From positions 152,999 through 216,998 of the forward strand of contig KN834841.1 in NCBI GenBank assembly GCA_000827265.1: 64,000 nucleotides of DNA, read 5' to 3'. The translations under genes and the position numbers were made by a program. Positions 46,180-57,368 of the stretch are shown piece after piece (positions within the stretch are counted from its first letter, which is position 1; each line of letters opens with the position of its first letter). Under the pieces are notes generated by a model. That model saw nothing but the letters and a program-made list of their open reading frames with translations. It had not been told where the DNA came from and did no database searches. Source of the DNA: Collybiopsis luxurians FD-317 M1 (lineage: Eukaryota > Basidiomycota > Agaricomycetes > Agaricales > Omphalotaceae).

Positions 46180-47217
46180 TGTACATTTATCCCGATAATC
46201 ATCTTCCGCATCAATACCTGTATGATTGGAGTGATTCTTAAAGTAAAAGAAAGAAAACCGCCAGCTCTGGTCTTAAGAAAGGTGATAGATTTACACATTC
46301 CGCAATTAACTATTCAATCAACAGATAATTTTTAGCCTGAGGATCAAGAACACCAAGTAAATAACACATACTTTCATAGCGATTTGTGTTTGCATGAAGA
46401 AGCAAGAAAGAAGGTTAAGTAAACATAGTTAACTCTGTTGATTGGGACCAATTTCTGCTTATCCACTAGAATCACTACACTCTTGAAAGTCACTCCACTG
46501 TATACTGCTTTGTGACACAACCTGGACATTGAGAATGATGTTCTTGAAGCTTTTTGAATGTACAATGTTTTTGAAATTCTTAAGGTTCTGCATGACAGAT
46601 GCTTCAATATTGAAAGAAGCTTTTGAGGTATTTGATACCTGAAGGGGGTTAACACTCACCAGAACATTGGATTGTCAAGCTTTACAGTAATTCCAATGAG
46701 CAACAATGGCATTACAGATCCTGGAAGTGTCCCCTGTGTGCTTGATCATTCAGAGAGCAAACAAAGTAATTTCAACCTGAGGATCCCTCCCAGATGAGCT
46801 GAAGTACTCATACGAGACACTTCAAATGAATGTGCATCAGTGACTTTCAGTAAGTTGCAGATTGTTCTGTTTGCATGCCCAGCTTTGTCTAAGTGTATTA
46901 AATAGCAACTATAAGAAGACAGGTTCTCCATCTTTGAAAGAACCCTAAAAATTGTCTTACCAACAACTTGCCTTTAGGGTGGAGTCCCTCACTTTCCAAA
47001 CTATCAGGTACAGGTGGCAAAATTGACAAAAAAAGGGGTGATGATAGTGGCAGATCTTGTTTTTGTAAGAATTATAGCCTGAATGACAACTTACTTACCA
47101 GGGCCACTAACAAAAATTCCCCAGCTAGCATGCTGAAGTGATTTGTAAAAGAACGCAAGATTCCACCACCACCAGGCAGGGTGCTCTTCCACCAGTGGTG
47201 TTATTATAATCTGCATA
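46180..47217. other. Non-coding or decayed region
   Basis: Minus-strand open frames of 60-93 codons are present (46374-46655, 46746-46931) but have no recognisable motif or splice partner. No RNA gene is seen. Low CpG until about 47.3 kb, where it rises. Confidence 0.35.
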
Positions 47218-47287
47218 CACTTCAGGCAACCACCTAACCAGTCCTACTTAGGATAAAATTTTCAAGCAAAATATTCATCCTAAGAGG
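47218..47287. repeat. Dispersed 70-bp repeat with internal hairpin (copy 2)
   Basis: Same orientation as 27432-27501 and very similar along its full length, including the TTAGGATAAA / TTCATCCTAA stem. Similarity stops abruptly at both ends. Confidence 0.65.
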
Positions 47288-47718
47288 CACATTCCGAAGA
47301 TTGGAGTTTGTGGCGATAGTAAGCGATTGTGGGCAATTTTAGCTCCTGTGTAATTATTTTCAGAACAAACCAAAATTGGCGGATGCTAGAAATACATGGA
47401 TGTATCATTGATGGAAAATGCAGATAGCTCGGGGGAGAAGTTCCGTGATCCTACTTGTGAAAACCTACCAAGATTTCATATCCCATGGATTTGAATAGTC
47501 ATCAACTTGTTAGTCTTATCCTGAGTTCTACACTTGCAGCAAAAGAGAAAGTACCATAAATAATAGCCCAACAAATATTCAAAGGATAAGAGTCTGCCCC
47601 CCTGCGCCAAACATGTGATCCATCACGTGACATTCCAAAATTCAGAAAACAAAGTTCAACTTCAACTTCGCAATTACTAGCTAGATTCTCGGTAATATAC
47701 TACAAGATTTGAATACAG

Positions 47719-48575
47719 CTATATACAGTGACTTAGAAAAAATTCTCTCACTGCAATACATTCTCGGACATGTTCGGAATATGTTCCGAGGTGAAGTAGG
47801 TCTACAATAACAGTGAGTGGGAGAGGACAATGGGCAGGAGGTGGAAACAGCAAGTAGGAGGCTGGGAGTACCATATATGATGTTCCATACTGACCTTGTG
47901 GCAAACAACTAATAGGACAGAGGTACGAACCCCACTCTCGCACCGACTGAATAGAGTGCTGCAAATCACAGACAGAGACATTGGGGGCATGGTAATAGAT
48001 CAGACAGTGGCTGATGTGGATGCTTCAGCATTGGTGCGAAAAAAGTCATTGTATGTATTAGATTTAGGATGATTAGAAGGATTACGGAGGTCATCTATAA
48101 ATGCCGCGTGAATGTTATGGATCCCATTGAAGGGTGCAGCGTTTACGGAGATACTAGATTGAGAATTTGGGAATGAAATTGGTCCTTAGTAGAGATTAGT
48201 TTATGTGGTTATAATGGGCAGGATCCACTTACCACTGGCGAACGGTACAATAGCAGGCGCGGGATTGATAAACATCGGTAGCATGGGCATATCTTGGATA
48301 TTAGTCATTGGGATGGCCAAATCTGTGCCATTTAAAGTTTGTATAAAATCGTGTCCAAGGATGAGATCGGCGGGTATGGGATAGGTGACGACTTGAAAAT
48401 TGTGAACGGCGGTGTGAGCTTTCATCCCTGTGGATGCCGATACAGTTAATGAAATTGATGACTGTGTGGTTGGCCGGCCTATTTTTTGAAGGAAGGAGGA
48501 CGATGCAACGGAGCGGGGAAGTTGTGCGATTATGTGGTAAGTAACAGGGAAGTTGCTGACAATAATGAAAAACAT
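47719..48575 (-). CDS. Intact four-exon gene, possibly retropepsin-derived, function unknown
   Basis: ATG at 48575. Exons are 48575-48233, 48184-48006, 47958-47895 and 47801-47719, with introns of 48, 47 and 93 bp, all GT-AG. The joined frame is open for 222 codons and ends TAG. Residues 25-80 read LPRSVASSSFLQKIG...YPIPADLILGHDFI, which resembles the flap-to-ILG part of retroviral-type aspartic proteases, but the expected catalytic Asp before the SSSF stretch is absent. The rest is not recognised. CpG is normal here, unlike the relics to the left. It is divergent from the MFS gene, with 922 bp between starts. The retropepsin link is tentative. Confidence 0.5.
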
Positions 48576-49497
48576 GGTGAAAGTTAGCGAACAGCGGAAC
48601 GCTGGAAGGAGATGGCGCAGCTTAGCGCTTAGGTGAAACGTGATTTATCACGTGCAGTCACGCGACTGGGCCATCTTTGCCATTGTAGAAAGGGAAAATA
48701 CAATTGCAGGAAGAAAGGCTTGACGAGCGGACGGGCACACGGCAAAGGAATCGCTCGATGAGGAAGGTGAACCAAATTCAAAAGGGCTGTGCAGCCCAAT
48801 GAGCCCATGTCCTAATTGGGACATCGCCGTCCACAGACAGTAGAAATACGCCGATTTGGAGAGATCACATCGCTCTTCTCCCTTCGGTCAGAGTTGGAGA
48901 TTATAGACTCGGGGATTAAGTGAAGGTCCAGAGAACCGAATGTATTTGATTTGTTATAAGTTTCCACCGGAAGTTCTGACATCAGTTGTGGAAAAATTTA
49001 TGATCCGGATTAGCATACCAGGCGGTATATTTGGACCGATGGTGAATTCAACTGTTGACAGCGGGAATCTATCTGTCACATAATAAACCTGTGTTACTGA
49101 TCAAACGTGGTAAAGCGTGGATGGTGAGCATGCGCATAACGGCAATCTACCGCATGGGGTTTGATGGAAGCATAGTGAGTGATTAAAGCCCTTCATTTTA
49201 GTGACCTACAGATACCTGCGGGCTTTTTCATCTATCGAATCCGGTTTTAGTTGCCTCATTTGTATTTACTACATCGGTGATTTTTTGCAAAAGAATATAT
49301 ATCCATTATTTTGACCAATGAATCATGATTTGCAATGGGGAGCCTTTTGCGGGCAATCGGTAAACCTGCATCTGCACTAAAGAAGTCCTGATGTGTACGT
49401 CACGGGTCAGTGAGTAAAGGCACTGATATAAGCTTGACGTACTCGGGACCTGTGAAGATCATAAAAGTGATAGGAAAAGCCTTGCCGCACCATTAGC
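48576..49497. promoter_or_regulatory. Divergent intergenic region
   Basis: Lies between the ATGs of the 222-residue gene (-) and the MFS gene (+). CpG is normal and there are no long open frames. It contains ACGTGAT-TT-ATCACGT at 48638-48653 (inverted repeat with a CACGTG-overlapping half site), 63 bp from the minus-strand start. It presumably holds both promoters. Confidence 0.5.
48638..48653. promoter_or_regulatory. ACGTGAT inverted repeat
   Basis: Perfect 7 bp half sites with a 2 bp spacer, 63-78 bp upstream of the minus-strand ATG. A similar ATCACGTGA word is found near 47620, on the other side of the same gene. TCACGTG is the core of Cbf1/bHLH sites in fungi; binding here is inference. 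Confidence 0.35.
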
Positions 49498-51263
49498 ATG
49501 GAACAACCCCTTAACACCAGCTTGTCCCAGCAGCAGATGGAGAAACAGGAGAGAGCAGCGGAGACTATTGTCATTCCAGACACTAGCCAGGAACAGGATA
49601 TCCAGGAAGGGGGTATTCGCGGATGGGCGACTGGTATGTGCTGATTCTATGCCCCGTGGGTCTGATAGGGAGCAAGCCTAATGACCGCTAGTATTTGGTG
49701 CCTGGCTTGTACAGTTTACCATGGTTGGAATGGCAACATCATTTGGAGCTACTCAGGAGTTCTACGTTCTTCACTTTTTAAGCCAATCAACTCCCTCTCA
49801 AATCAACTGGATTGGCTCAGTGCAGCTCTTCTTTCAATTCACCGTTGGACTTGCTGTAACAAAGCTGTGAGTTAACTTTCGGTATGACTTGGAACCAAGG
49901 CATAAGTTTACCATTTAAAGGCTTGACTTGGGCAAGTTCACTCTGCTAAAATGGTCCGGAGGTTTGCTATACATCTTTAGGTATTGACAATCAAAATCGT
50001 AGTTTCATGATTTAAAATTCATGTGCACTCTCCGACAGCATGTTTATGCTGTCTCTCTCGAAGCCAGAGCAATATTACCAGGTGTTTCTCTCTCAAGGAG
50101 TAGGGATGGGAGTTGCTACGGGAATGTTGTATATGCCTTGTGCAAGAGTTGTTTCCAGTCACTTTAGACGGCATAGAGGCTTGGTACTGGTCAGTATTGC
50201 TAATCAGAACTGTTCATGACACTTGTCTGAATTCTCAAAAGGGAATCATTACTACTGGCAGCTCTCTTGGTGGATTTACTTTCTCTACACTCCTTACTCA
50301 CCTTCTTGAGAGGGCAAGTTTCGGCAGCAGCATTCGTACTGGCGCCTACATTTCTCTGGCCTGTCTGATATCAGCAAATCTTCTCATGCGGCAATATCCA
50401 GCAGGTGCTCGCAAAGAGCATCCCGCAGCAGCATCTGCCTCAAATCCTTCTCCAGTGAAAGCAAGCCTTCTAAAACCCTCATTTGTTCTCATTGTTCTCT
50501 ACGGGTTTGTCACTGCACTTGGATTATGGTTTCCAGTGATATCTATCCAGCTATTTGCCCATCAGCATCCTCTAATATCAGCCCGGCTTACTCCTTGGCT
50601 ATTAGCTATCATTAATCTCAGCGGAACTGCAGGAAGAGTAATTCCAAACTGGTTGTCGGACAGATTCGGTGCTTTAAAGGTTAATCTTGCAACAACAACA
50701 ATAAGTGGTCAGTGCCCTTACATGTTCTTCATATTCAACATTCATTGTACTGGATCTCTTTTGATTCACTGAGCATGATGAACAGGTATAATGGCATTCA
50801 TTATGATAATATGCACAACTTCAGCATCCATAGTGATATTCTGCATATTTTATGGTTTTTTTGCTGGGGCTAGTAAGAATTAATCTCTCATTGATCCGGT
50901 TATCTGTCTTAAGCTTGTGCAGCTGTAGCATTGTTTTTTCCATCAGTGATATCGTTGGATTCCAATGCACAGTCCGGGTAAGTGCATACAAAACCCATAT
51001 TTAGGCTTTCTTTTTCTGAACCTGATTTAGTATACGTCTTGGATTGGCCTGTGTGCCCTCTGGCATTGCTAGCTTGATTGGCACACCGATAGCAGCTGCA
51101 CTTGTAGGTCAACAGCAAAAATGGTGGGCGGGATGTGTCTTTACAGGAGTAAGTTCACCCACTTGCATGTAGAGTTCAACTCTTCATATTGTCTTAGGCT
51201 ATAGAAATTATGGGATCATTTCTTCTCATTGGGTGCTTGCTTTTGAACAAGAAAGGGTACTGA
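49498..51263 (+). CDS. MFS transporter, monocarboxylate-transporter-like
   Basis: Nine exons: 49498-49633, 49692-49866, 49921-49980, 50039-50189, 50242-50707, 50786-50872, 50914-50977, 51031-51148 and 51198-51263. All introns are GT-AG and 38-78 bp long. The joined frame is open for 440 residues. The N-terminus is a short polar tail followed by EGGIRGWATVFGAWLVQF, the family's entry motif. GVGMGVATGMLYMPCARVV and RHRGLVLGIITTGSSLGG match the MCT-type transporters. A cytosolic loop (about 185-235) is followed by six further hydrophobic spans. Length and topology (12 spans) fit MCT/SLC16-like fungal transporters, which carry short carboxylates or related solutes across the plasma membrane. The substrate cannot be told. 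No stop or frame break, so probably a working host gene. Confidence 0.88.
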
Positions 51264-52365
51264 CCCATTAAAGCTGTAAAATGTTATATATTGGTTAGTC
51301 TTGGTTCACGAACCAGAATATTCATCACATCACAAGGTGAAAAGGAAGTGGAGATCATTTATAGAACCAGACACGGCCTCTCAGGAGGGATGTGATTCCA
51401 ATGGTTTTGAAGGCTTTAAAGTCTTGTATTTCTCATAGAGTGTGCGCAAAGTAACTTTTCAAGGAACTTTTTTTCCCACATTTGACAGCTTAATTTGCCG
51501 AGTCTGGGCAAAATGTGTCTCTCCTTAAAACTTACTTCTGACACATTTAACATGTTTTTGGTCTTCATTGCCACATCTGATTGAAGAACATCAATGTTTT
51601 ATGAGCAAACTAAGAGAATAATATGCCTAATATAGGCGAGACTATTGTTTACTTTAGTTGTAGCTATCAATCTGACTGAATTTACCTTTGTATAGCAAGA
51701 TGTGTATCGGGTCATTAGCAGAAAGGTGCTCCTCCGTCTTTGTTGCAAATACCAACATGGGGACACTGGAGTACTTATATGGAAAAAAAATGAGCAGGCT
51801 GATTGAGCTTGAAACAAACATCCTTTAATAATTCAACTAAGTAGCAATTTGGTTGCACTGAATCAACTCCGATGAAATCTGATATTCCCATAGTTGCACT
51901 TGCATACTGTCCCATCCCCATTGTCTTCTATACTTCAAACATATCCTCCCACCTGAGATCTATTGTCAGTTCGTAAACATATCACTCTACTGATACTATG
52001 GACAATCAATGTCTTCATACTTCAAGGCTTATTTTTTCACTTCTACCTTGAGAAAATACTATGGCAAATGCCTTACTGAAAATGCCTCCTTGGGTAATCA
52101 TTGTCTAATATCCTGGTCTCTCAAGCTGTAGGTCCTCATTTTAGCTGTTACAAGTATATGATTATATCTCACCAATCCATTATTAATACAACTTTGCTGT
52201 CAAGCATCTGCTGAGATTATAAGTTGACCTCAATTGGTCACCAGCCATGTACTGTTTGGCTTACTATTGCAGTTATTACTAGCCAAAGGGATATAAAGCC
52301 CATCTTCAAAAAACCCACGTGACTGGACCCATTTAGGTTTCGGGTAGCAGGGCTTGGTTGGCATC
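51264..52365. other. Intergenic region
   Basis: No gene is supported; the longest frame is 72 codons (51599-51817, minus). Ordinary AT-rich sequence leading to the left end of the TIR element. Confidence 0.45.
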
Positions 52366-53000
52366 TAGGCTTATACCCAGCCTGTCTATGAAGGCCGGTC
52401 TAATGAGGGCCTGTCAATAGACAGACTGGGAGATCTCGGAACTATTTGGGGGTGCGCACGGAGTTTGAATTTCTCGTCCCGACCATTACTATTTACTACT
52501 TATCAAACAGCCAACTTTGGGGACAGTGAAATAGTTACGAGTGCATGGAATGTAATGGAATGCCACGTTTTTGTGGTGGTGAATTCTGTGCCTGATCCTT
52601 AACAGGCAATTTTATATTAATCATGTAATAGTGATGACATCATAATAAATTACAATCCATTTCGAGTCTAAGCTGGGAGGTGGCGGCATTTGATACTCAT
52701 CGGCGCCACCGCGCAGGGCACGAGTAACCGCCACATGGCAGCGTTGGCCCACTACCAACGGCAGGGTGTCTTATAGATATCGGTATTACAACTTAAAATT
52801 TTCTGTAAATGAAGATGTCGCAAGCATTTTGCTAAGTGCGTTTGACTGAATCAGTGGAAGTGCCGACAAGCCGACAGCTGTCAAGAGCGTAAATTTCAAA
52901 CTCCGTGCGCACCCACCCAAATAGTTCCGAGATCTCCCAGCCTGTCTATCGACAGGCCCTCATTAGACTGGCCTTCATAGACAGGCTGGGTACGAGCCTA
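52366..53000. mobile_element. 635-bp non-autonomous TIR element with 9-bp target duplication
   Basis: The left end reads TAGGCTTATACCCAGCCTG and the right end, reverse-complemented, TAGGCTCGTACCCAGCCTG. Similarity between the ends continues for about 107 bp with only a few differences, down to GTGCGCACGGAGTTTGAA. The element is flanked by GTTGGCATC at 52357-52365 and 53001-53009. Each inverted repeat itself contains a smaller inverted repeat (CCCAGCCTGTCTAT...ATAGACAGRCTGGG). The interior carries a fragment of the family C repeat. A 9 bp duplication with long inverted ends suggests a Mutator-like element. No transposase is encoded. Confidence 0.85.
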
Positions 53001-53705
53001 GTTGGCATCTAGAATGCCGCTATCTACCCTAGAAAGTTGGGGGACTCTGCCTAGTGTAGAATATGGTGACCCTCCCAACAGACATTAATAGAATCAATGA
53101 CATTGGTTGGTGAGCTACAGCCAAAGTATATTCAGCACTCTCATAATGGGGACTGTTATTTTAATCTAGGCAGGTGCTTGACCTCTGATCCAGGTTAGTT
53201 GTCATTGATCAGTTACAGGAGTTCATTATACTACCACCTGTTCACGTAAATATGGTCAATAATGAGCATGAGTTTGGAGAGACTTACTGTAGTAGCACAC
53301 AGCTGAAGTCTTTTTGAGTTCACTCAGTACACTGGCAACTTAGATGGGATCCCTGTATTTCACCTTCAACGGTGACAAATATAGTCATACAGTCAATGCT
53401 ATAATTATATGGCATTCTACAGTACTGCATAGCACAGTCATCGAACAATACTTCTCTACAGTTATGACAGCTGTGTCTGTGAGTCATTAAGCATCATACA
53501 ATAAACTATAACACACACCCTCAAAAAAAAACTCTAGAGCCTCAGCTGCACACGCTGGCTGGGTTCCCTCAAAGCCCTGTGTTACTCAAGTCCGGCTTTC
53601 ATGCTTGATGACAAGTGCATGGAATGTCACTACTACTTGCAAATTTCAAATCAGTGGGGACCTAAACTTGGTCGAAAAGTAAATGATTGCTCCGATGTCA
53701 TAATT
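53001..53705. other. Intergenic region
   Basis: No gene is supported. Contains a short ACAAGTGCATGGAATGT fragment near 53610 that echoes the start of the family C repeat. Confidence 0.4.
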
Positions 53706-55339
53706 TCAGCAGACAGTTAGTGTTCCGGCTGCACTGGGTAGAAGGATGTTTATACCTTGTGCATTATGCCCCAGCCTTAACTGCCAATGCTTATGTACCA
53801 TCTCATTCAATTTGTCAGGGTTTGTGACCTGTGACCGCATTGATGAAATCTTAATTTCGACATAGGTAGGTATGACCTGTGACACACTGGAAATTTCGTC
53901 ATTAAAATGAAGGGCTTTGCCTTCACCCTGAGCTACCACCGGATCATTTGCTGTGTTAAGCACTTTGTATAAATTTAGTTGTTACCACTAGCACTTTTTC
54001 AAGGGGAGCCACCGCAGGAGAGAATTTAAAAATCAGATGGAAGAATCAATTCAACAGAGACTCGTGGCAGGCCCATTTTTTTCGACATTTTCTGGCTATG
54101 TGGCACGTGACTGTCGAGTTGAATGAAATGGTACAGTATAGTGGATACCTCTCTCTTCCACCTAAAATGTATTTCTTCCATATGCGATAATGGGGTATTG
54201 GTGCTAACATATCACGGAATAACACTATTTGTGGACATTCACGGTCACACCAGCTTGGATATATATAGCCTGTGTGACCACTCATTACAGATACTCCTGA
54301 TTTGGACTGAGCAGCTGCTGGCGGTGTCAGTACTGGTATCGCCAGGCTGACAATGTTAAAGGTAGGAACTTGGACCTAAAATTTGCGGCGTGATCATGTC
54401 GCACAGTGAGCCCAAAGTGCACGGTGATGATTACTTATGTACCAGAGTTGATAACGACAATGTCAGAAAACTTCTTCAATTTTTGATTTGCTCTCCTCAA
54501 ACTTGAGAGATATTAAGTATACATGTAAATGACCAAGTTTAGGAATTTTAACAGTCCCCGTTAATACTCGGACAAGCGCTTTCCGAAGCCCATGGGAAGA
54601 GACCGTTTTCACCACTTCGTTCATATGAGAACAGCCCATATCGCGATAAATACGAATTTGTAGCATTTTTTTTGAAAAATGCGCCTCAGGGATTGTGTTT
54701 ACCTACGAACAAATTATTAATTCATTTGTCCATCAATGCCAGGACAACTGTACATTTGACGGCATTCTTGTGGAGTGATGCATTAGTAGTTTGTATGTGG
54801 GTAAACATGGTCATTAAAGTGCATGTTTCGACAATAATACTACCAATTCATGAACGGCTGTATTATCCAAAACCTAAAAGGAGTTGGGTATTTTCCAAGT
54901 TTATCGGCACTGATAAGGGCAAAACATTACCGTTTGAACACTTGAAAGGTTCCCTGATAATTTTCACGCTCGACAATCCTCTAAAAAGTTCATAAGTACA
55001 TATATTTGTCAATCTTACTGAAGTGTACGGAAAAGTTCGAGAACGAACTGTTCAGAAATGCGCTCAAACAAAATGAATTTGTGGGAAAGTATCAAATCTG
55101 GGTACGTTATCAATTCTTGTACATAATAGTATGACCAGTAGACGGTTTGCATTCGGATAACTCGGCAGCATTCAGCTGCACTCGGGCTAGGGCACTGGAT
55201 GAAGACACGATCCGCACCCACGATAGTAACGGGGAATTTGCTACCAACATCATACGTCATTCATTGTATGAAAATTATGTAATATCTGATCTGCACTCAC
55301 GATAGTACCGGAGTATTTGTCACTAACGGTATACGTCAT
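53706..55339 (-). CDS. Candidate multi-exon gene, uncharacterised
   Basis: The minus strand opens with ATG at 55260 (or 55339, see the duplication at 55219/55298). The first exon reads FPVTIVGADRVFIQCPSPSA and LFERISEQFVLELFRTLQ, followed by GTAAG and a 38 bp intron. A second piece reads RIVERENYQGTFQ. Further pieces include HMNEVVKTVSSHGLRKALVR (54.5-54.6 kb) and a last piece with HKHWQLRLGHNAQGINILLP, ending at 53706. Composition is protein-like and CpG is normal, which favours a real host gene. I could not fix all exon borders and recognise no domain. It is divergent from the Gal80-like gene. Confidence 0.35.
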
Positions 55340-55350
55340 TCGTTGTGCGA
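55219..55350. repeat. 79-bp tandem duplication at the divergent promoter
   Basis: CACGATAGTA and TACGTCATTC recur at a distance of 79 bp (for example CACGATAGTA at 55219 and 55298). The two copies differ at about one base in five. Each contains a minus-strand ATG (55260 and 55339). The unit spans the start of the minus-strand candidate gene. Confidence 0.65.
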
Positions 55351-55358
55351 AGACGAAG

Positions 55359-55365
55359 TATATAA
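55359..55365 (+). promoter_or_regulatory. TATA-like box of the Gal80-like gene
   Basis: TATATAA on the plus strand, 64 bp upstream of the ATG at 55429, is a plausible core promoter position for a fungal gene. No other core element is evident. Confidence 0.4.
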
Positions 55366-55428
55366 TAGCACTGGAATTGAACACCCACTAAGGATCTCCT
55401 TACCCTTCTCTCACTCCGCCATAGAGTC

Positions 55429-56670
55429 ATGAGTACCTTTCATGTTGGCTTTGTCGGTCTATCAACCACTGGGTGGGCGATGACCGCGTTAGCACCGGCT
55501 CTCGTAAAAAACAGCAAATACCGTTTGATCGCTGTTTCCACAACGTCAAAGGACTCTGCTGAAGCGTCAGCGGCACGGCAGGCAGAAGCAACAGGCCAAC
55601 GCGTCACACCTTATTTTGGCAGTACCGCAGCCATTGCGAATGATCCTCAGATTAATCTCGTTGCAGTTGCAGTCAAGTCACCTCGCCACTGGGAAGCTTT
55701 AACACCTGTGATTGATGCTGGAAAGAACTTCTTCCTTGAATGGCCGGCAGGGAAGAATTTAATGGAAACCAAGAAGTTTGCCGATGCTGCACATGCGAAA
55801 GGTCTGAGAAGCATGGTTGGACTACAAGGACGACACACGGCAGTTATAAAGACGGTACATATTTTAACCTGAAGTATTATAATTTCTCAAGGCATATGTT
55901 ATAGGTAAAAGAAATATTGGATGCTGGAAAAATAGGAAAAATCCTTTCTACTAGCATTGTAAATTTTGTTTATTGGATTTTCATATGCCAGACTAACATA
56001 CTTTTTTTCAGATTGCACTTGCTCCCTCAGAGCTGCAGTACTGGGGTCCACAGGTGGCTGAACGAAATCTTTTTACAGCCATTCCCAATCAAGGTTGGAA
56101 TAATACTCCGTTGTGTGCCAAATTGTTTTATTCTCATTTACAGGTTCATCAATGCTGGAAATTGCCATTGGCCATCATTTGGACATATTGACTTATCTGA
56201 TGGGAGACTTCGCCTCAGTCAGTGCCACAACGGCAACTCTTTTCCCAAAGGCAGATATTGTTCCCGAGAATGGTAGCGGTATCAGTAAGACCATTGATAA
56301 CTTGCTAGCTGATCACATTGTCATCAATGGATTACTCAAATCGGGAGCCATTGCAAGCCTATCATGGCGCGGTGGCTATGCCAGCAAAGGCCGCCATCAA
56401 TTAGTGTGGGTTATTGATGGAGAGAAGGGAGCTATACGAATGTCCGGGAGTTCAGCATTTATACACATTCGGGATCCGGAGCTTTATCTCAATGAGGAGC
56501 TTGTGCAAGTAAGTAATGGTGGGTTGCAAGCTAATATTGCAGAAGGGTGGGAGGAATTTACTAAGGGAAAAGAGGGAAGACATGCAACCATTGATGATGC
56601 TGTCAGAATTCGCAGCTTGATCGATGCAATTGAATCTAGTAGTGAGCTTGGGAAGAAGATAGACCTATAA
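55429..56670 (+). CDS. Gal80-like oxidoreductase (Gfo/Idh/MocA family)
   Basis: Four exons: 55429-55854, 55905-55958, 56012-56093 and 56144-56670. Introns are 50, 53 and 50 bp, all GT-AG, giving an open frame of 362 residues. The N-terminal Rossmann part begins HVGFVGLSTTGWAM. LEWPAGKNLMETKKFADAA corresponds to the EWPL-type motif of Gal80-like proteins, and MLEIAIGHHLDILTYLMGDF belongs to the C-terminal alpha/beta domain. Family members either oxidise sugar derivatives with NAD(P) or, in yeast, act as galactose-responsive repressors. In mushrooms most are of unknown substrate. Length and order match the family. There is no break in the frame, so it is probably a working cytosolic host gene. 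Confidence 0.88.
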
Positions 56671-56859
56671 TGTAAATTAGATATTGCAAGGTGTTGCTTT
56701 CCATCAAATTTTGCTAACTCTTTCCTTAAAATTGGGTGCAAAGTTGAGGAATGTGCAAGTGTATCCAATGAACTTTGAATCAATGGATGGACACAAAAAT
56801 AAATGTTGCTATCAAATATGGAAGAACTATTCCCACCTGCCTTCAATAGATGAACACCA

Positions 56860-57330
56860 GGTGCAACAGCTGCATTGCAAGAATTCCTATGCTTTATATG
56901 TTGCTCAAAGGATCACCTTTTGCATTCATATCCCCATTACCATGAATTCTTGAAACAGGAATGGTTAGTGCCAGAAGGAAATGATTTGTATAGGGTTAAA
57001 TTTAAAGACAATCAAAGGATGCCTCAAAATGATGCCAAAAGGCCATGCTATCAACAAATTAAAGACATGGCAAAGATCTTGCGATGGGCCCATGCATATT
57101 TTGCTAATAATGAAGACATAGTAGTGTACCCATTTAGATAGCTTGACTTGAAGAGATGGGAAAATCCTTCAGTGAGATGAGAAAACATGCCCTAAGGAAG
57201 TGCAGGCCACTTACCTTAACCCTAGATTGACAGGGGGACAGTGCAAAAGCCATTAGTTCCAATGAAGGGGCCTAAATCTGAAAAGGTTCATCCTATCAGA
57301 GTCATTGCTAAGGCACCACCTGCGTAGACC
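56860..57330 (+). pseudogene. Gag zinc-knuckle fragment of an LTR retrotransposon
   Basis: A frame open to 57141 contains CFICCSKDHLLHSYPHYHEF, a zinc-knuckle-like CxxC-x4-H pattern with the last Cys replaced. Next come FKDNQRMPQNDAKRPCYQQI and, in a shifted frame, VPMKGPKSEKVHPIRVI. This is the arrangement after the zinc knuckle of Ty3-like Gag in basidiomycetes. No protease, reverse transcriptase or LTR is visible nearby. A short, decayed fragment. Confidence 0.45.
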
Positions 57331-57368
57331 CAATATCAACTTGTGTACAAGTGAAGAACTGGTTGAAC

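Noticed and set aside
49498..56670. MFS gene and Gal80-like gene as a metabolic gene cluster
   Set aside because: Only two unrelated metabolic genes separated by a TIR element and an unknown gene; no biosynthetic core enzyme is present.
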